Part shown: positions 55,365 through 63,984 of the stretch, one piece after another
How the letters are laid out: each line of letters begins with the position of its first letter
Numbering within the stretch: the stretch's first letter is position 1
Notes under the pieces: model-generated
The model's database searches: none
Told to the model about the DNA's origin: nothing
Seen by the model: only the letters and a program-made list of their open reading frames with translations
Program-made: the position numbers and the translations under genes
Source of the DNA: Jeotgalibacillus haloalkalitolerans
GTDB lineage: Bacteria; Bacillota; Bacilli; Bacillales; Jeotgalibacillaceae
DNA: 64,000 nucleotides
NCBI RefSeq assembly: GCF_034427455.1
Contig: NZ_JAXQNN010000002.1
Coordinates: 558,001 to 622,000, forward strand
Direction of reading: 5' to 3'

Positions 55365-55379
55365 CGTGCCACCTCTTTC

Positions 55380-55400
55380 AAATTAGAATCGTTACGATTT
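55380..55400. promoter_or_regulatory. Zur box of the znuC operon
   Basis: 21-bp site in 9-1-9 arrangement: right half GTTACGATTT matches ATTACGATTT at 9 of 10, left half AAATTAGAAT matches AAATCGTAAT at 7 of 10. It lies just downstream of the -10, where bound Zur would block initiation. Confidence 0.7.
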
Positions 55401-55411
55401 AACAATTCATT

Positions 55412-55440
55412 AGTATACACCTCTGAATCTCTGATGTAAA
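55412..55440 (-). promoter_or_regulatory. Sigma-A promoter of znuC-znuB-zur
   Basis: Minus strand -35 TTTACA (55440-55435), spacer 17, -10 TATACT (55417-55412). Confidence 0.75.
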
Positions 55441-55509
55441 TGAATTTAGTTTTATTCATTTATATTTATCATCGGTGCCATGAGAAATATGATTAATGAT
55501 GGAGGAATT

Positions 55510-55749
55510 ATGAGAAAACAACCGGTTAATCTTGAATACCTTGCCACTGTTTCACCTGCAAAAATCCAGCTTTATCTTCTTGCTGCAGGTGTTTCTCTCT
55601 CTTTGCAGGAGTGTACGAAGTTACAATTACTTTTAAAAAATAATTTCAGCTGTATCCAGTCGCTCCCCCATCTATTTAGTGAGACCGAACAGCTGTTAGG
55701 CAAAAAAAGAACAAAAGAATTAATACTTAAAGCGACTTCATTTCTTTAG
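55510..55749 (+). CDS. yqfT: Small protein, YqfT (DUF2624)-like
   Basis: 79 residues, helical, no membrane segment; LLAAGVSLSLQECTKLQLLLKNN resembles the DUF2624 core. Named mainly by position between the zinc operon and nfo. Function unknown. The ATG at 55510 is only four bases from GGAGG; an ATG at 55489 is an alternative. Confidence 0.6.
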   Translation: MRKQPVNLEYLATVSPAKIQLYLLAAGVSLSLQECTKLQLLLKNNFSCIQSLPHLFSETEQLLGKKRTKELILKATSFL

Positions 55750-55756
55750 TCATGTG

Positions 55757-55785
55757 AAAAGGACTGTCCGGGGACAGTCCTTTTT
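55757..55785 (+). terminator. Terminator after yqfT-like gene
   Basis: Stem AAAAGGACTGTCC/GGACAGTCCTTTTT with 2-base loop. Confidence 0.9.
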
Positions 55786-55808
55786 CAGGTTGTTGAATTT
55801 CATAAACC

Positions 55809-55930
55809 GTGCAGGATCATTCCTTCGCTTTCCGCGGACGAACGTTCGAGCCTCCTCGGGCAGAAAAACACTGCCCTGCGGGGTCTCTCTCGATCGTTTT
55901 TCCGCAGGAGTCTTCGGAATGATCCTGCAC
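55809..55930. repeat. Palindromic repeat B
   Basis: 122-bp element bounded by perfect 15-bp inverted repeats GTGCAGGATCATTCC. Internally it has CGCTTTCCGCGG, CGAGCCTCCTCGG, CCTGCGGGGTCTC and TCCGCAGGAGTC, the kind of GC-rich modules that recur in intergenic repeats of Bacillaceae. No flanking duplication is evident. Accounts for most of the gap 55786-55983. Confidence 0.65.
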
Positions 55931-55983
55931 TTTGTATTTCTCTTGATACTTAGTCGATCTATCCAAACTATTAAAAAGCTTTT

Positions 55984-56880
55984 TTAAGCATTTCCTTTAA
56001 TCTCTTCGATTAACTTTTCATTAAATGCTCTGTTTTGAAGCATTTGGATTTCGTGCTTGTACGGCGGTTTTTTATCTTTCTTATCTTCACCGACGTACGG
56101 TGTTTCAAGGATTTTAGGAATCTGTGAAAAGACTTCATGATGAACGATCCGGTCAAGTGCCTCATATCCGATATGACCAAACCCGATATTTTCGTGACGG
56201 TCCTTTGAAGCACCTCTTGGGTTCTTACTGTCATTGACATGAACGACTTTAATCCGGTCAAGCCCTACGATCCGGTCAAATTCCTCAAGTACACTATCAA
56301 AATCATTCACAATATCATAGCCCGCATCATGAACGTGGCATGTATCAAAGCATACGGAAAGCTTTTCATTGTGTGTAACTCCATCAATAATCTTTGCCAG
56401 CTCATCAAATGAACGGCCGCATTCAGATCCTTTGCCAGCCATTGTTTCAAGGGCAACCTGAACAGTCTGATCAGCCGTCAGCACTTCATTCAGCCCCTCA
56501 ATGATTCGTTCTATACCCTTATCCGCTCCTGCACCAACATGGGCACCGGGATGCAGGACAATCTGTTTTGCACCAAGCGCAGCCGTTCTTTCAGTTTCAG
56601 ATCTCAGAAAGTTAACCCCAAGCTCGAAAGTTTCCGGCTTTGTAGTGTTTGCGATATTAATGATATACGGGGCATGGACGACAATATCTTCGATTCCGTG
56701 TTCTTTCATATGCGCAAGGCCTGCCTCAATATTCAGTTCTTCAATTGCTTTTCTTCTTGTGTTCTGAGGCGCACCTGTATAAATCATAAAAGTGGATGAC
56801 CCGTATGATACCGCTTCTTCACTGGCTCCGAGAAGCATTTTTTTGCCACCCATTGAGACGTGTGATCCGATTTTCAACAT
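55984..56880 (-). CDS. nfo: Endonuclease IV (AP endonuclease)
   Basis: Zinc-dependent AP endonuclease for base-excision repair, 298 residues. TIM barrel with metal ligands in [47 protein letters not shown] and [27 protein letters not shown] at 56880 after GGGGGAAA, 15 bases after cshB. Present in spores in B. subtilis (YqfS). Confidence 0.96.
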   Translation of the reverse strand: MLKIGSHVSMGGKKMLLGASEEAVSYGSSTFMIYTGAPQNTRRKAIEELNIEAGLAHMKEHGIEDIVVHAPYIINIANTTKPETFELGVNFLRSETERTAALGAKQIVLHPGAHVGAGADKGIERIIEGLNEVLTADQTVQVALETMAGKGSECGRSFDELAKIIDGVTHNEKLSVCFDTCHVHDAGYDIVNDFDSVLEEFDRIVGLDRIKVVHVNDSKNPRGASKDRHENIGFGHIGYEALDRIVHHEVFSQIPKILETPYVGEDKKDKKPPYKHEIQMLQNRAFNEKLIEEIKGNA

Positions 56881-56895
56881 ACTGATTTCCCCCAA

Positions 56896-58197
56896 TTAAT
56901 TATTATTTCTTCTATTTTTTCTGCGTTCTTTCTTTTTTATCTGTTCCATTTTATAATTCATTTTTTTCTTATAACCCGGTTTAACCTTTTTAGGCTTTCT
57001 GACGAGTGATTTTGCTTTTTTATCAATCTCATTCTCACCCTTAGGACGGCTTGAACGCTTATGACGGTCATTCAGCTTTACCCACTCACCGGCTTTCACT
57101 TCCTGATGACTGAACTGAATGCCTTTCTTTTCAATCTGCGCAAGTGCATCTTCATCAGAAGGCTCATAAATCGTGATAGCAGTCCCTGAGTGACCCGCAC
57201 GCGCTGTTCTGCCGACACGGTGGATAAAGAAATCAAGGTCCTGTGGCAGCTCGAAGTTAATCACATGGCTGACGCCAGGGATGTCAATTCCTCTTGCTGC
57301 AAGATCCGTCGCAACAATATACTGATATTCTAGGTCCCTGATCTGTTTCATCATCTTGTTACGTTCACGTGGTGACAATCCTCCGTGCACGCGTCCTGTT
57401 TTCAAACCTTTATTTAAAAGGTAATCAGCTACTTCGTCAGCTTTTGACTTCGTGTTTGTAAACACAATTGCCAGATAAGGATTAATGGCATTCAGTGTAT
57501 CAAGCAATACAGCTTCACGTGACCGGCTCTTTTGAGGCACAAGTACAAACTCAATATTTTCAGCCTGAATCTGTTTAGGTTCAATATGGGCATATTGAGG
57601 ATTTTCCATATATTTCTTAAGAAAAGGTTTCAGTTTCTCAGGAATCGTTGCTGAGAAGACATAAATCTGAAGATCTTCTTTCATACGTGCAGCAACCTGA
57701 TCCACGTCTTCAATAAAGCCCATTTCAAGCATCAGGTCAGCTTCGTCAATGACAATTGCATTCGCAGTATAGACCTGCAGTGCCTGCTCACTCACAAGAT
57801 CATTAATTCTTCCTGGTGTTCCCACAACGATATGCGGCTGCTGCTTTAACTTTTCAATCGCTCGCTGCTTGTCTGTTCCACCAACAAAAACCTTTGTTGT
57901 TAAAGCTGTATCCTCAATCAGGAATTTAACTTCGTGATGGATTTGTCTTGCCAGTTCTCTTGTCGGAGCAGTGATTACTACCTGAACTTCCTGACGGTCA
58001 GCTTCAATCCGGTTAATCAGCGGTAGCAGGTATGAATGAGTCTTCCCTGTTCCTGTCTGGGACTGGCCAATTGCACTTTGTCCGCGGTTAATCATCGGAA
58101 TCATTTTTTCCTGAATAGCTGTTGGTGCATGAAATCCAAGTTTCTCAATTGCATCTATCAAAAATGGCTGGAAATTATATTGTTTAAATGATGACAT
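56896..58197 (-). CDS. cshB: DEAD-box RNA helicase CshB
   Basis: 433 residues. Q motif FNFQPFLIDAIEKLGFHAPTAIQ, Walker A SQTGTGKTHSYL, DEAD as VIDEADLMLEMG, SAT as FSATIP, and the C-domain HRVGRTARAG with basic tail (KVKPGYKKKMNYKMEQIKKKE). Cold-shock helicase that remodels mRNA. ATG at 58197, ten bases after AAGGAG. Pair cshB-nfo conserved in Bacillus. Confidence 0.94.
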   Translation of the reverse strand: MSSFKQYNFQPFLIDAIEKLGFHAPTAIQEKMIPMINRGQSAIGQSQTGTGKTHSYLLPLINRIEADRQEVQVVITAPTRELARQIHHEVKFLIEDTALTTKVFVGGTDKQRAIEKLKQQPHIVVGTPGRINDLVSEQALQVYTANAIVIDEADLMLEMGFIEDVDQVAARMKEDLQIYVFSATIPEKLKPFLKKYMENPQYAHIEPKQIQAENIEFVLVPQKSRSREAVLLDTLNAINPYLAIVFTNTKSKADEVADYLLNKGLKTGRVHGGLSPRERNKMMKQIRDLEYQYIVATDLAARGIDIPGVSHVINFELPQDLDFFIHRVGRTARAGHSGTAITIYEPSDEDALAQIEKKGIQFSHQEVKAGEWVKLNDRHKRSSRPKGENEIDKKAKSLVRKPKKVKPGYKKKMNYKMEQIKKKERRKNRRNNN

Positions 58198-58341
58198 ATA
58201 CGTCACTCCTTCTATTCGCATCAAAACTTAATTATAGTCTTTTTTTATTAAAAAAGCTATGTATATCTGAACTTCGGCTTTTTCTGTCTCTCCAAACATA
58301 GACATTTTGCATATGATAACACTGTACAGGAGGTGTAATTC

Positions 58342-58674
58342 ATGTATCCTTATCGTCCATATCCCATTCCCTTTCAGGTTGTTCAGACTGCTCCAAAAAC
58401 AGCCGGTTTTTCAATTGCGTCGCTTCAGAAGTGGGCCGGTACTGCCCAGCAATTTATTAATACCGCCCACCGCTATATGCCTTACGTGCAGCAATATGGA
58501 CCTATGATTAAAAATTTCCCTGCGATGTGGAAATTATACAAGGCTTTTAATGAATTAGATGCCGACGAAAGTAATGTCACAGACATAAAGGAAGATCCAA
58601 AATCAGAAAGCAAAGCTGCTTTGAAGAAAGAACCAGTCAGGCGTCCTGAATCCACTCCGAAGCTTTATATATAG
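58342..58674 (+). CDS. yqfQ: VrrA/YqfQ family protein
   Basis: 110 residues. N-terminal MYPYRPYPIPFQVVQTAPK and a weakly hydrophobic middle (WAGTAQQFINTAHRYMPYVQQYGPMIKNFPAMWKLYKAF-type) define the VrrA/YqfQ family; a Lys/Glu/Pro-rich tail follows. In other Bacillus the tail is repeat-bearing and variable. Function unknown, possibly spore-associated. ATG after CAGGAGGTG. Confidence 0.85.
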   Translation: MYPYRPYPIPFQVVQTAPKTAGFSIASLQKWAGTAQQFINTAHRYMPYVQQYGPMIKNFPAMWKLYKAFNELDADESNVTDIKEDPKSESKAALKKEPVRRPESTPKLYI

Positions 58675-58744
58675 CTTTTAATTGTTCCTGTACGTCATCT
58701 GCTTTATACTGATGGTATAAAGTCTTACGTGCAGGAGGATTCTG

Positions 58745-59719
58745 ATGAAGACACTAAAAATAACACCGCGCGGATATTGCTATGGTGTAGTAGATGCAAT
58801 GGTGATTGCAAGAAATGCAGCGATGGATAAATCACTGCCCCGTCCGATCTATATTCTGGGCATGATCGTTCATAATAAACACGTTACAGACGCATTTGAA
58901 GAAGAAGGTATTATCACGCTTGATGGTGAAAACCGAAAAGAAATTCTTGAAAAAGTACATGAGGGAACGGTTATTTTTACAGCACACGGTGTATCGCCGG
59001 AAGTGCGGGAAATCGCACGTCAAAAAGGGCTGATTTCAATTGATGCGACATGCCCGGATGTAACAAGAACCCATGACCTGATCCGTCAGAAAAAAGCTGA
59101 AGGGTATCATATTGTTTACATTGGTAAAAAGGGACATCCGGAGCCTGAAGGAGCAGTAGGTGTTGCACCGGACGTTGTGCACCTGGTTGAAAAACCTGAA
59201 GATGTGGAAAGCCTTTCTATTGATAATGACAAGATTATCGTGACAAATCAGACGACAATGAGTCAATGGGACGTTGCGGACGTAATGGTTAAAGTGAAAG
59301 AGAAGTATCCACAGACTGAAGAACATAAAGAGATCTGTATGGCAACTCAGGTGCGTCAGGAAGCTGTAGCTGAACAGGCTGGAGAGGCTGACCTTTTAAT
59401 CGTAGTCGGCGATCCGATGAGTAATAACTCAAACAGACTTGCGCAGGTATCAGAGGAAATTGCCGGTACACCCGCACACAGAGTGGCGGATGTATCTGAA
59501 ATCAAACACGAATGGCTGCTAGGCTGCGAGACGGTGGCAGTAACTGCCGGTGCATCCACTCCAACGCCAATCGTTAAAGAAGTGATGAATTATATTAATC
59601 AGTTCGATCCGGATAATCCGGAAACATGGCTTGGAGAGAAAAATGTTCCACTTGCGAAAATACTGCCTAAGATTAAAACACCTACGAAGCCTGAAACGAT
59701 CCTGCCTTATTCCAAATAA
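58745..59719 (+). CDS. ispH: 4-hydroxy-3-methylbut-2-enyl diphosphate reductase
   Basis: Last step of the MEP pathway, giving IPP and DMAPP. 324 residues. The [4Fe-4S] cysteines are in [22 protein letters not shown] and [10 protein letters not shown]; the substrate-binding HNKHV and TAHGVSPE segments are intact. ATG after GCAGGAGGA. Supplies IspA substrates. Confidence 0.97.
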   Translation: MKTLKITPRGYCYGVVDAMVIARNAAMDKSLPRPIYILGMIVHNKHVTDAFEEEGIITLDGENRKEILEKVHEGTVIFTAHGVSPEVREIARQKGLISIDATCPDVTRTHDLIRQKKAEGYHIVYIGKKGHPEPEGAVGVAPDVVHLVEKPEDVESLSIDNDKIIVTNQTTMSQWDVADVMVKVKEKYPQTEEHKEICMATQVRQEAVAEQAGEADLLIVVGDPMSNNSNRLAQVSEEIAGTPAHRVADVSEIKHEWLLGCETVAVTAGASTPTPIVKEVMNYINQFDPDNPETWLGEKNVPLAKILPKIKTPTKPETILPYSK

Positions 59720-59747
59720 AAAAGAGCTGCCGCGGCAGCTCTTTTTT
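59718..59747. terminator. Bidirectional terminator between ispH and yqfO
   Basis: Perfect palindrome AAAAAAGAGCTGCCG/CGGCAGCTCTTTTTT, ending on the stop codon of the convergent gene. Confidence 0.92.
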
Positions 59748-60864
59748 ACATAAATGTAAAAGGCTCAGTCGAAAGGGATGACGGTATAAATTCTACGTTG
59801 AGCCCTTCGTTATTTGCTCTCTTCGTTAATTCAACTGCTAACCCTGTTTTCATGATTTCTTCTACATGATGCCCGGGGTCAATAATAGAAAGTCCGGCTG
59901 CTTCTGCATCCTGGGCAGTGTGGAAATCAACATCTCCGGTAATATACACATCTGCGCCGGCAAACTTCGCTGTCTGGAAATACTTGCTTCCCATACCGCC
60001 TAATACTGCCGCTTTTTTTATTTGCTTCTCAGGGTCACCGGTCACTCTCACAGCCGGCACGTTCAACTGTTTCTTAACGAAAGCTGTGAATTCACCAAGC
60101 GACACAGGCTCTTTCAGTTTACCGACACGGCCGAGACCATATACTTCTCCTGGAATTGACTGTTCGAACACATCAAAAGCTGGCTCTTCATAAGGGTGTG
60201 AAGATTTGAGCGCATGTAAAATTTCTTTTTCATTTGAAGCCTTAAATATACTTTCCACTTTTTCTTCCTTTACCTCTTCGATTGAGCCCTGCTCACCAAT
60301 AAATGGTTTTGCATTTGTATCCGGTTTAAAACGCCCTGTTCCAGCCGTTGTAAATGTGCAGTCGGAATAATCCCCTATCTGTCCTGCTCCAGCAGCTGTG
60401 ATGGCATCACGCACGATCGAAGCATGTGTCTCCGGCACAAAAACGATCAGTTTTTTATACGTGTCTTCAAATGTTTTAACAAGTACACTCGGCTCCTGAA
60501 GACCAAGCGCTTCAGAAAGCATATCATTCACACCGCCTTTGGCAACATCAAGGTTCGTATGCGCTGCAAATACAGTGATATCATTTTTTATACACTTTTC
60601 AATCAGTCTCCCGGCACTTGTCTCCAGGTTGATCGTTTTTAAAGGGCGAAAAATAAGCGGGTGATGGGCAATGATAAAGTTGGCACCTTTTTCGATTGCT
60701 TCATCAACTACCTCATGGGTTACATCAAGCGTCGTCAACACCTTTGACACTTTCCGGTTCAAAGCGCCAGTCTGTAATCCTACCGGGTCACCCTCCATCG
60801 CAAAAGCCTTTGGTGAAAACTGTTCGAGTAACTGAACAACCTGATGTCCATTTACCTGTTTCAC
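59746..60864 (-). CDS. yqfO: Nif3-like dinuclear metal centre protein YqfO
   Basis: 372 residues. Split Nif3 domain with metal ligands in IIAHHPLIFRPLK, HTNLDVAKGGVND and the C-terminal IDPGHHVEEIMK; an inserted PII-like domain spans about 130-230. Function not settled; proposed hydrolase or cyclohydrolase. Stop overlaps the trmK start (ATGA-like 4-base overlap). Confidence 0.92.
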   Translation of the reverse strand: MKQVNGHQVVQLLEQFSPKAFAMEGDPVGLQTGALNRKVSKVLTTLDVTHEVVDEAIEKGANFIIAHHPLIFRPLKTINLETSAGRLIEKCIKNDITVFAAHTNLDVAKGGVNDMLSEALGLQEPSVLVKTFEDTYKKLIVFVPETHASIVRDAITAAGAGQIGDYSDCTFTTAGTGRFKPDTNAKPFIGEQGSIEEVKEEKVESIFKASNEKEILHALKSSHPYEEPAFDVFEQSIPGEVYGLGRVGKLKEPVSLGEFTAFVKKQLNVPAVRVTGDPEKQIKKAAVLGGMGSKYFQTAKFAGADVYITGDVDFHTAQDAEAAGLSIIDPGHHVEEIMKTGLAVELTKRANNEGLNVEFIPSSLSTEPFTFM

Positions 60865-61559
60865 TTGATCGCCTCCTCAATCAGCATAATTTTCTGTTCC
60901 AGCTGTTTTTTCTTTTCTAAAAGAGAAGTATTCTGTTCAGCAAGCTCCATTTGTTTTTTAATCTTTTTCAGCTGAACCAGTTCATGTTTCCATTTCGCAA
61001 TAAAAACAGGAGATTTGTCCTTTAATAATACCGGCCCTAAAAGAAGTTCTTCCTCAGAAAGTTTTTTTACATCTGCTGAACGCTCAGCCATAATGACTTC
61101 ATAGATTTTACGGTCCTCTTCCAAAATCTTTTCATCACTTATTTGCCAGCCATGCTCCTGTAACCATAACCTGATTGAAATAGCATTGATATTCGGCTGA
61201 AGGATGAGCTTTTGAACACCTGTCAGACGGTCTTTACCATTCTCAAGGATCTCACTGATCAAAGGTCCTCCCATACCTGCAATTGCCACAGTCGTCACCT
61301 CTCCCGGTGACAGTACAGTTAAACCATTGCCTTTTCTGACCTCAATATTTGCTGTTAAACCATCCTCTTCCACCTGTTTAACAGCGGATTGAAACGGTCC
61401 TTCAACAACTTCCCCGGCAATTGCTTTTTCAACACGGTTATTCTTGACCAGATAACATGGCAGATATGCATGGTCAGACCCGATATCTGCCACTGTTTCA
61501 CCAGGTTTGACAAAATCTGCGACAGTTTTCAGCCTTTGTGATAATTGGTTACTATTCAT
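60861..61559 (-). CDS. trmK: tRNA (adenine-22-N1) methyltransferase
   Basis: 232 residues. SAM-binding motif VADIGSDHAYLPCYLV near residue 22, VTTVAIAGMGGPLISEIL, and QPNINAISIRLWLQEHGW typical of TrmK (YqfN). C-terminal coiled coil about 190-232. Methylates A22 of some tRNAs. ATG at 61559, after AGGAGGAAG. Confidence 0.94.
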   Translation of the reverse strand: MNSNQLSQRLKTVADFVKPGETVADIGSDHAYLPCYLVKNNRVEKAIAGEVVEGPFQSAVKQVEEDGLTANIEVRKGNGLTVLSPGEVTTVAIAGMGGPLISEILENGKDRLTGVQKLILQPNINAISIRLWLQEHGWQISDEKILEEDRKIYEVIMAERSADVKKLSEEELLLGPVLLKDKSPVFIAKWKHELVQLKKIKKQMELAEQNTSLLEKKKQLEQKIMLIEEAIK

Positions 61560-61624
61560 CTTTACACTTCCTCCTGAATGACGACCTGCCATTCGCTTCT
61601 TCCCGGCGCATTGACCTCACGTTG

Positions 61625-61661
61625 AAAAAAGAGGCAAACCGTCGACGGTCGCCCCTTTTTA
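61625..61661 (-). terminator. Terminator after the cytochrome gene
   Basis: Stem ACCGTCGACGGT core extended by GAGGC/GCCCC with one mismatch, and six T on the minus strand. Confidence 0.75.
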
Positions 61662-61679
61662 TCTTGAACTATAATCAGC

Positions 61680-62156
61680 TTAAGCTGCATCCTCTTCAGA
61701 AGATTCTTCTGATCCTTCTTCAGCGTCTCCGCCTTCTTCAGATCCTTCTTCTTCTGATGAGCCTTCCTCAGCGCCTTCTTCGCCGCCGCCTTCAGCTCCG
61801 ATCTCTGCTACCCATTCAGCCATTGCCTGAGCATTTTCCTGATCAACCTGGCCTCCTGGCATACCGCCACGACCGTTCACCATGATGTCAGCGATTTCAT
61901 CTACTGATAGATTTTCACCTACACCAACGAGTGATGGGCCGCTTGCACCTTCGTAGTTTTCACCGTGACAGCCGATACATGTGCTTTGGTAGTGTGCTTC
62001 CGGATCGAAGTCACCGCCTGCTGCTTCTTCGCCGCCGCCTTCTTCTTCTCCAGCCATCTCTTCAGAGTCATCAAGCCCCTGAACTGACATGAAGAAAACA
62101 ACACCGAAACCTAATACCATAATTAGTAAAAATGGAATAATCGGATTCTTATTCAA
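61680..62156 (-). CDS. cccA: Membrane-anchored cytochrome c550
   Basis: 158 residues. N-terminal membrane anchor (about 6-24), acidic linker, class I cytochrome c domain with heme motif CIGCH near residue 60 and axial Met in GRGGMPGG near 100. The C-terminal 40 residues are almost only Glu, Gly, Ser, Ala and Asp. B. subtilis CccA is about 120 residues and lacks such a tail. TTG start after AGGGAGGG. In B. subtilis rpoD follows; here the next gene upstream is an acyl-CoA dehydrogenase. Confidence 0.93.
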   Translation of the reverse strand: MNKNPIIPFLLIMVLGFGVVFFMSVQGLDDSEEMAGEEEGGGEEAAGGDFDPEAHYQSTCIGCHGENYEGASGPSLVGVGENLSVDEIADIMVNGRGGMPGGQVDQENAQAMAEWVAEIGAEGGGEEGAEEGSSEEEGSEEGGDAEEGSEESSEEDAA

Positions 62157-62314
62157 TGGTTTACCCTCCCTTTTGACAAAAAATATGTAATTATCAACCC
62201 TATAATTGCAGGTATGAACAATTCATATTTTACTTTACTTTATGGGAATCGGAAAGACCCAATACTCAACTTTTCCCCTTTTGTCGCATTTTAGACACAA
62301 ACAGAAATTTTTTT

Positions 62315-63457
62315 TTAATAAGCGCCTATTTCTCTTGATATCACCATTCTCTGGATTTCAGAAGTACCTTCCCCAATTTCGAGAAGTTTTGCATCACGCA
62401 GATACCTTTCAACATGATACTCCTTCATATAACCATAACCGCCGTGGATCTGGATTGCTTCATCACAGACTTCCATACAGATCTCAGAAGCATATAATTT
62501 TGCCATTGACGCTTCTTTTGTAAACTTTTTCCCCTGATCCTTCAGCCATGCAGCCTTGTATGTCATTGTTCGGGCCAATTCAATCTTCATCGCCATATCA
62601 GCCAATTTGAATTGAGTCGCCTGAAAAGATGAAATGCTTCTGCCAAACTGTTTTCGTTCTTTAGAGTAACTGAGCGCTCGCTCGTATGCTGCCTGTGCGA
62701 TTCCTACTGCCATTGCAGCAATACCGATTCTGCCTCCATCAAGCGTCATCAGAAACTGTCTGAATCCTTCTCCCTTTTTCCCAAGAAGATGATCAGTGGG
62801 TACAGACACTTCGTCTAAAACAAGTTCTGTTGTATTCGAAGAGTGCAGCCCCATCTTCTCGTAGTTATCGATTACGGTAAATCCTTCAGCATCTGTTGGT
62901 ACAATGATCGCACTAATTTCCTTTTTACCATCCGTGTTCCCGGTTACGGCAGTTAAAGCCAGAAACTTTGCATAACTGGCATTTGTGATATAACTCTTGT
63001 TTCCGCTGATCACATAATTTCCGTCCTGTTCTTTCGCTGTCGTCTGTGTACCGCCTGCATCCGAACCCGCGTTTGGTTCTGTTAATCCAAATGAACCAAA
63101 TGATTCCCCTGCACAAATCTGTGTTAAATACTTTTCTTTTTGTTCATGTGTACCAAACATATTGATTGGTGCACCACCAAGTGAAATATGTGCTGAATAC
63201 GTAATCCCCGTTGACCCGCATGCTTTACTTAATTCTTCAGTGACAATTGCAAAACTTGTTGTATCTCCCCCGGCACCCCCGTATTCCTCCGGAAAAGGTA
63301 ATCCCATCATCCCCAATGATGATAACTCCTTAAATATTTCCTTAGGAAACTCTTTGTTACGGTCACGGTCAAGTGCACCGGGTGCTACTTTTTCCTGTGA
63401 AAATTCCCTGATTGTCCGTTGAATCATTTGCTGTTCCTGTGTTAAATCAAAATTCAT
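62315..63457 (-). CDS. Acyl-CoA dehydrogenase
   Basis: FAD-dependent alpha,beta-dehydrogenation of acyl-CoA, 380 residues, family-standard. FAD motif FGLTEPNAGSDAGGTQT and YITNASYAKFLALTAV, RKQFGRSISSFQ, and the C-terminal IHGGYGYMKEYHVERYLRDAK and LEIGEGTSEIQRMVI with the catalytic Glu. Resembles short-chain enzymes such as AcdA/MmgC. ATG after AAGGGGGA. An operator with FadR-like and cre-like features covers its transcription start. Confidence 0.93.
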   Translation of the reverse strand: MNFDLTQEQQMIQRTIREFSQEKVAPGALDRDRNKEFPKEIFKELSSLGMMGLPFPEEYGGAGGDTTSFAIVTEELSKACGSTGITYSAHISLGGAPINMFGTHEQKEKYLTQICAGESFGSFGLTEPNAGSDAGGTQTTAKEQDGNYVISGNKSYITNASYAKFLALTAVTGNTDGKKEISAIIVPTDAEGFTVIDNYEKMGLHSSNTTELVLDEVSVPTDHLLGKKGEGFRQFLMTLDGGRIGIAAMAVGIAQAAYERALSYSKERKQFGRSISSFQATQFKLADMAMKIELARTMTYKAAWLKDQGKKFTKEASMAKLYASEICMEVCDEAIQIHGGYGYMKEYHVERYLRDAKLLEIGEGTSEIQRMVISREIGAY

Positions 63458-63472
63458 GATGATCCCCCTTGT

Positions 63473-63491
63473 TTGAATGCGCTTTCATTAT
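63473..63491. promoter_or_regulatory. Operator of the acyl-CoA dehydrogenase gene (FadR-like, overlapping cre-like)
   Basis: TGAATGCGCTTTCATTAT (63474-63491) fits the FadR pattern TGAATG-N5-TCATTCA except for the last two bases; the overlapping TTGAATGCGCTTTCA (63473-63487) fits the cre consensus at 14 of 15. On the minus strand it follows the -10 directly. Confidence 0.55.
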
Positions 63492-63492
63492 C

Positions 63493-63498
63493 ATTATA
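63493..63498 (-). promoter_or_regulatory. -10 element of the acyl-CoA dehydrogenase promoter
   Basis: Perfect TATAAT on the minus strand at 63498-63493; no good -35 at 17 bases (TGTGAC). Confidence 0.55.
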
Positions 63499-63543
63499 AA
63501 AGAAAAGACTGAAAAGTCACAGTCTTAAATTTTTTCTGCGCAT

Positions 63544-63984
63544 TTAAAGATAAAGAAAAAGTAATACACCTGCTCCCAAAGCACCTGACACAGTAAAGTA
63601 ATGCTGCTTTGTAAAAAAGCCGCCAATTGCCCAGGCCAGACATTGCAATCCAATGATGAGATAGAGGGCATTTACCTGATTCACATAATATGTACGCCAT
63701 AATTCGATTGAAAATAAGAGAATAATAAAAGCAGAGATGATCCGGCTGAAAATCTTTACGAGGGGTGATGTTCCAGGCCTGAAGCTGACGATCATGATGC
63801 CTGCGCTGATTAAAATTGAAATCAATGCCTGAATCACTAAAGCAAGCTCTCCAAAGAGCAGTGCAATGACTGCCAAAAGACCTCCCGCAAGAGAAAATCC
63901 TGCAACGATCACGTTTTTACGCTGTTTATGCTTTAACTCCTTCACTTCTTCAAATTCGCCTTCACCACTTGTGTACAGATTCAT
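63544..63984 (-). CDS. Unknown four-helix-type membrane protein (possibly partial)
   Basis: 146 residues from the ATG at 63984: hydrophilic N-terminus with EFEEVKELKHKQRKN, then six hydrophobic stretches (about 26-43, 46-62, 66-75, 80-95, 103-120, 126-144). No motif is recognised. There is no ribosome site before this ATG and the frame stays open to the window edge, so the true start may lie outside. Not a B. subtilis neighbour of cccA; function unknown. Confidence 0.5.
   Translation of the reverse strand: MNLYTSGEGEFEEVKELKHKQRKNVIVAGFSLAGGLLAVIALLFGELALVIQALISILISAGIMIVSFRPGTSPLVKIFSRIISAFIILLFSIELWRTYYVNQVNALYLIIGLQCLAWAIGGFFTKQHYFTVSGALGAGVLLFLYL

Noticed and set aside
55754-55987. Plus-strand ORF of 77 codons over repeat B
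   Set aside because: Produced by translating the palindromic repeat; no ribosome site or family resemblance.
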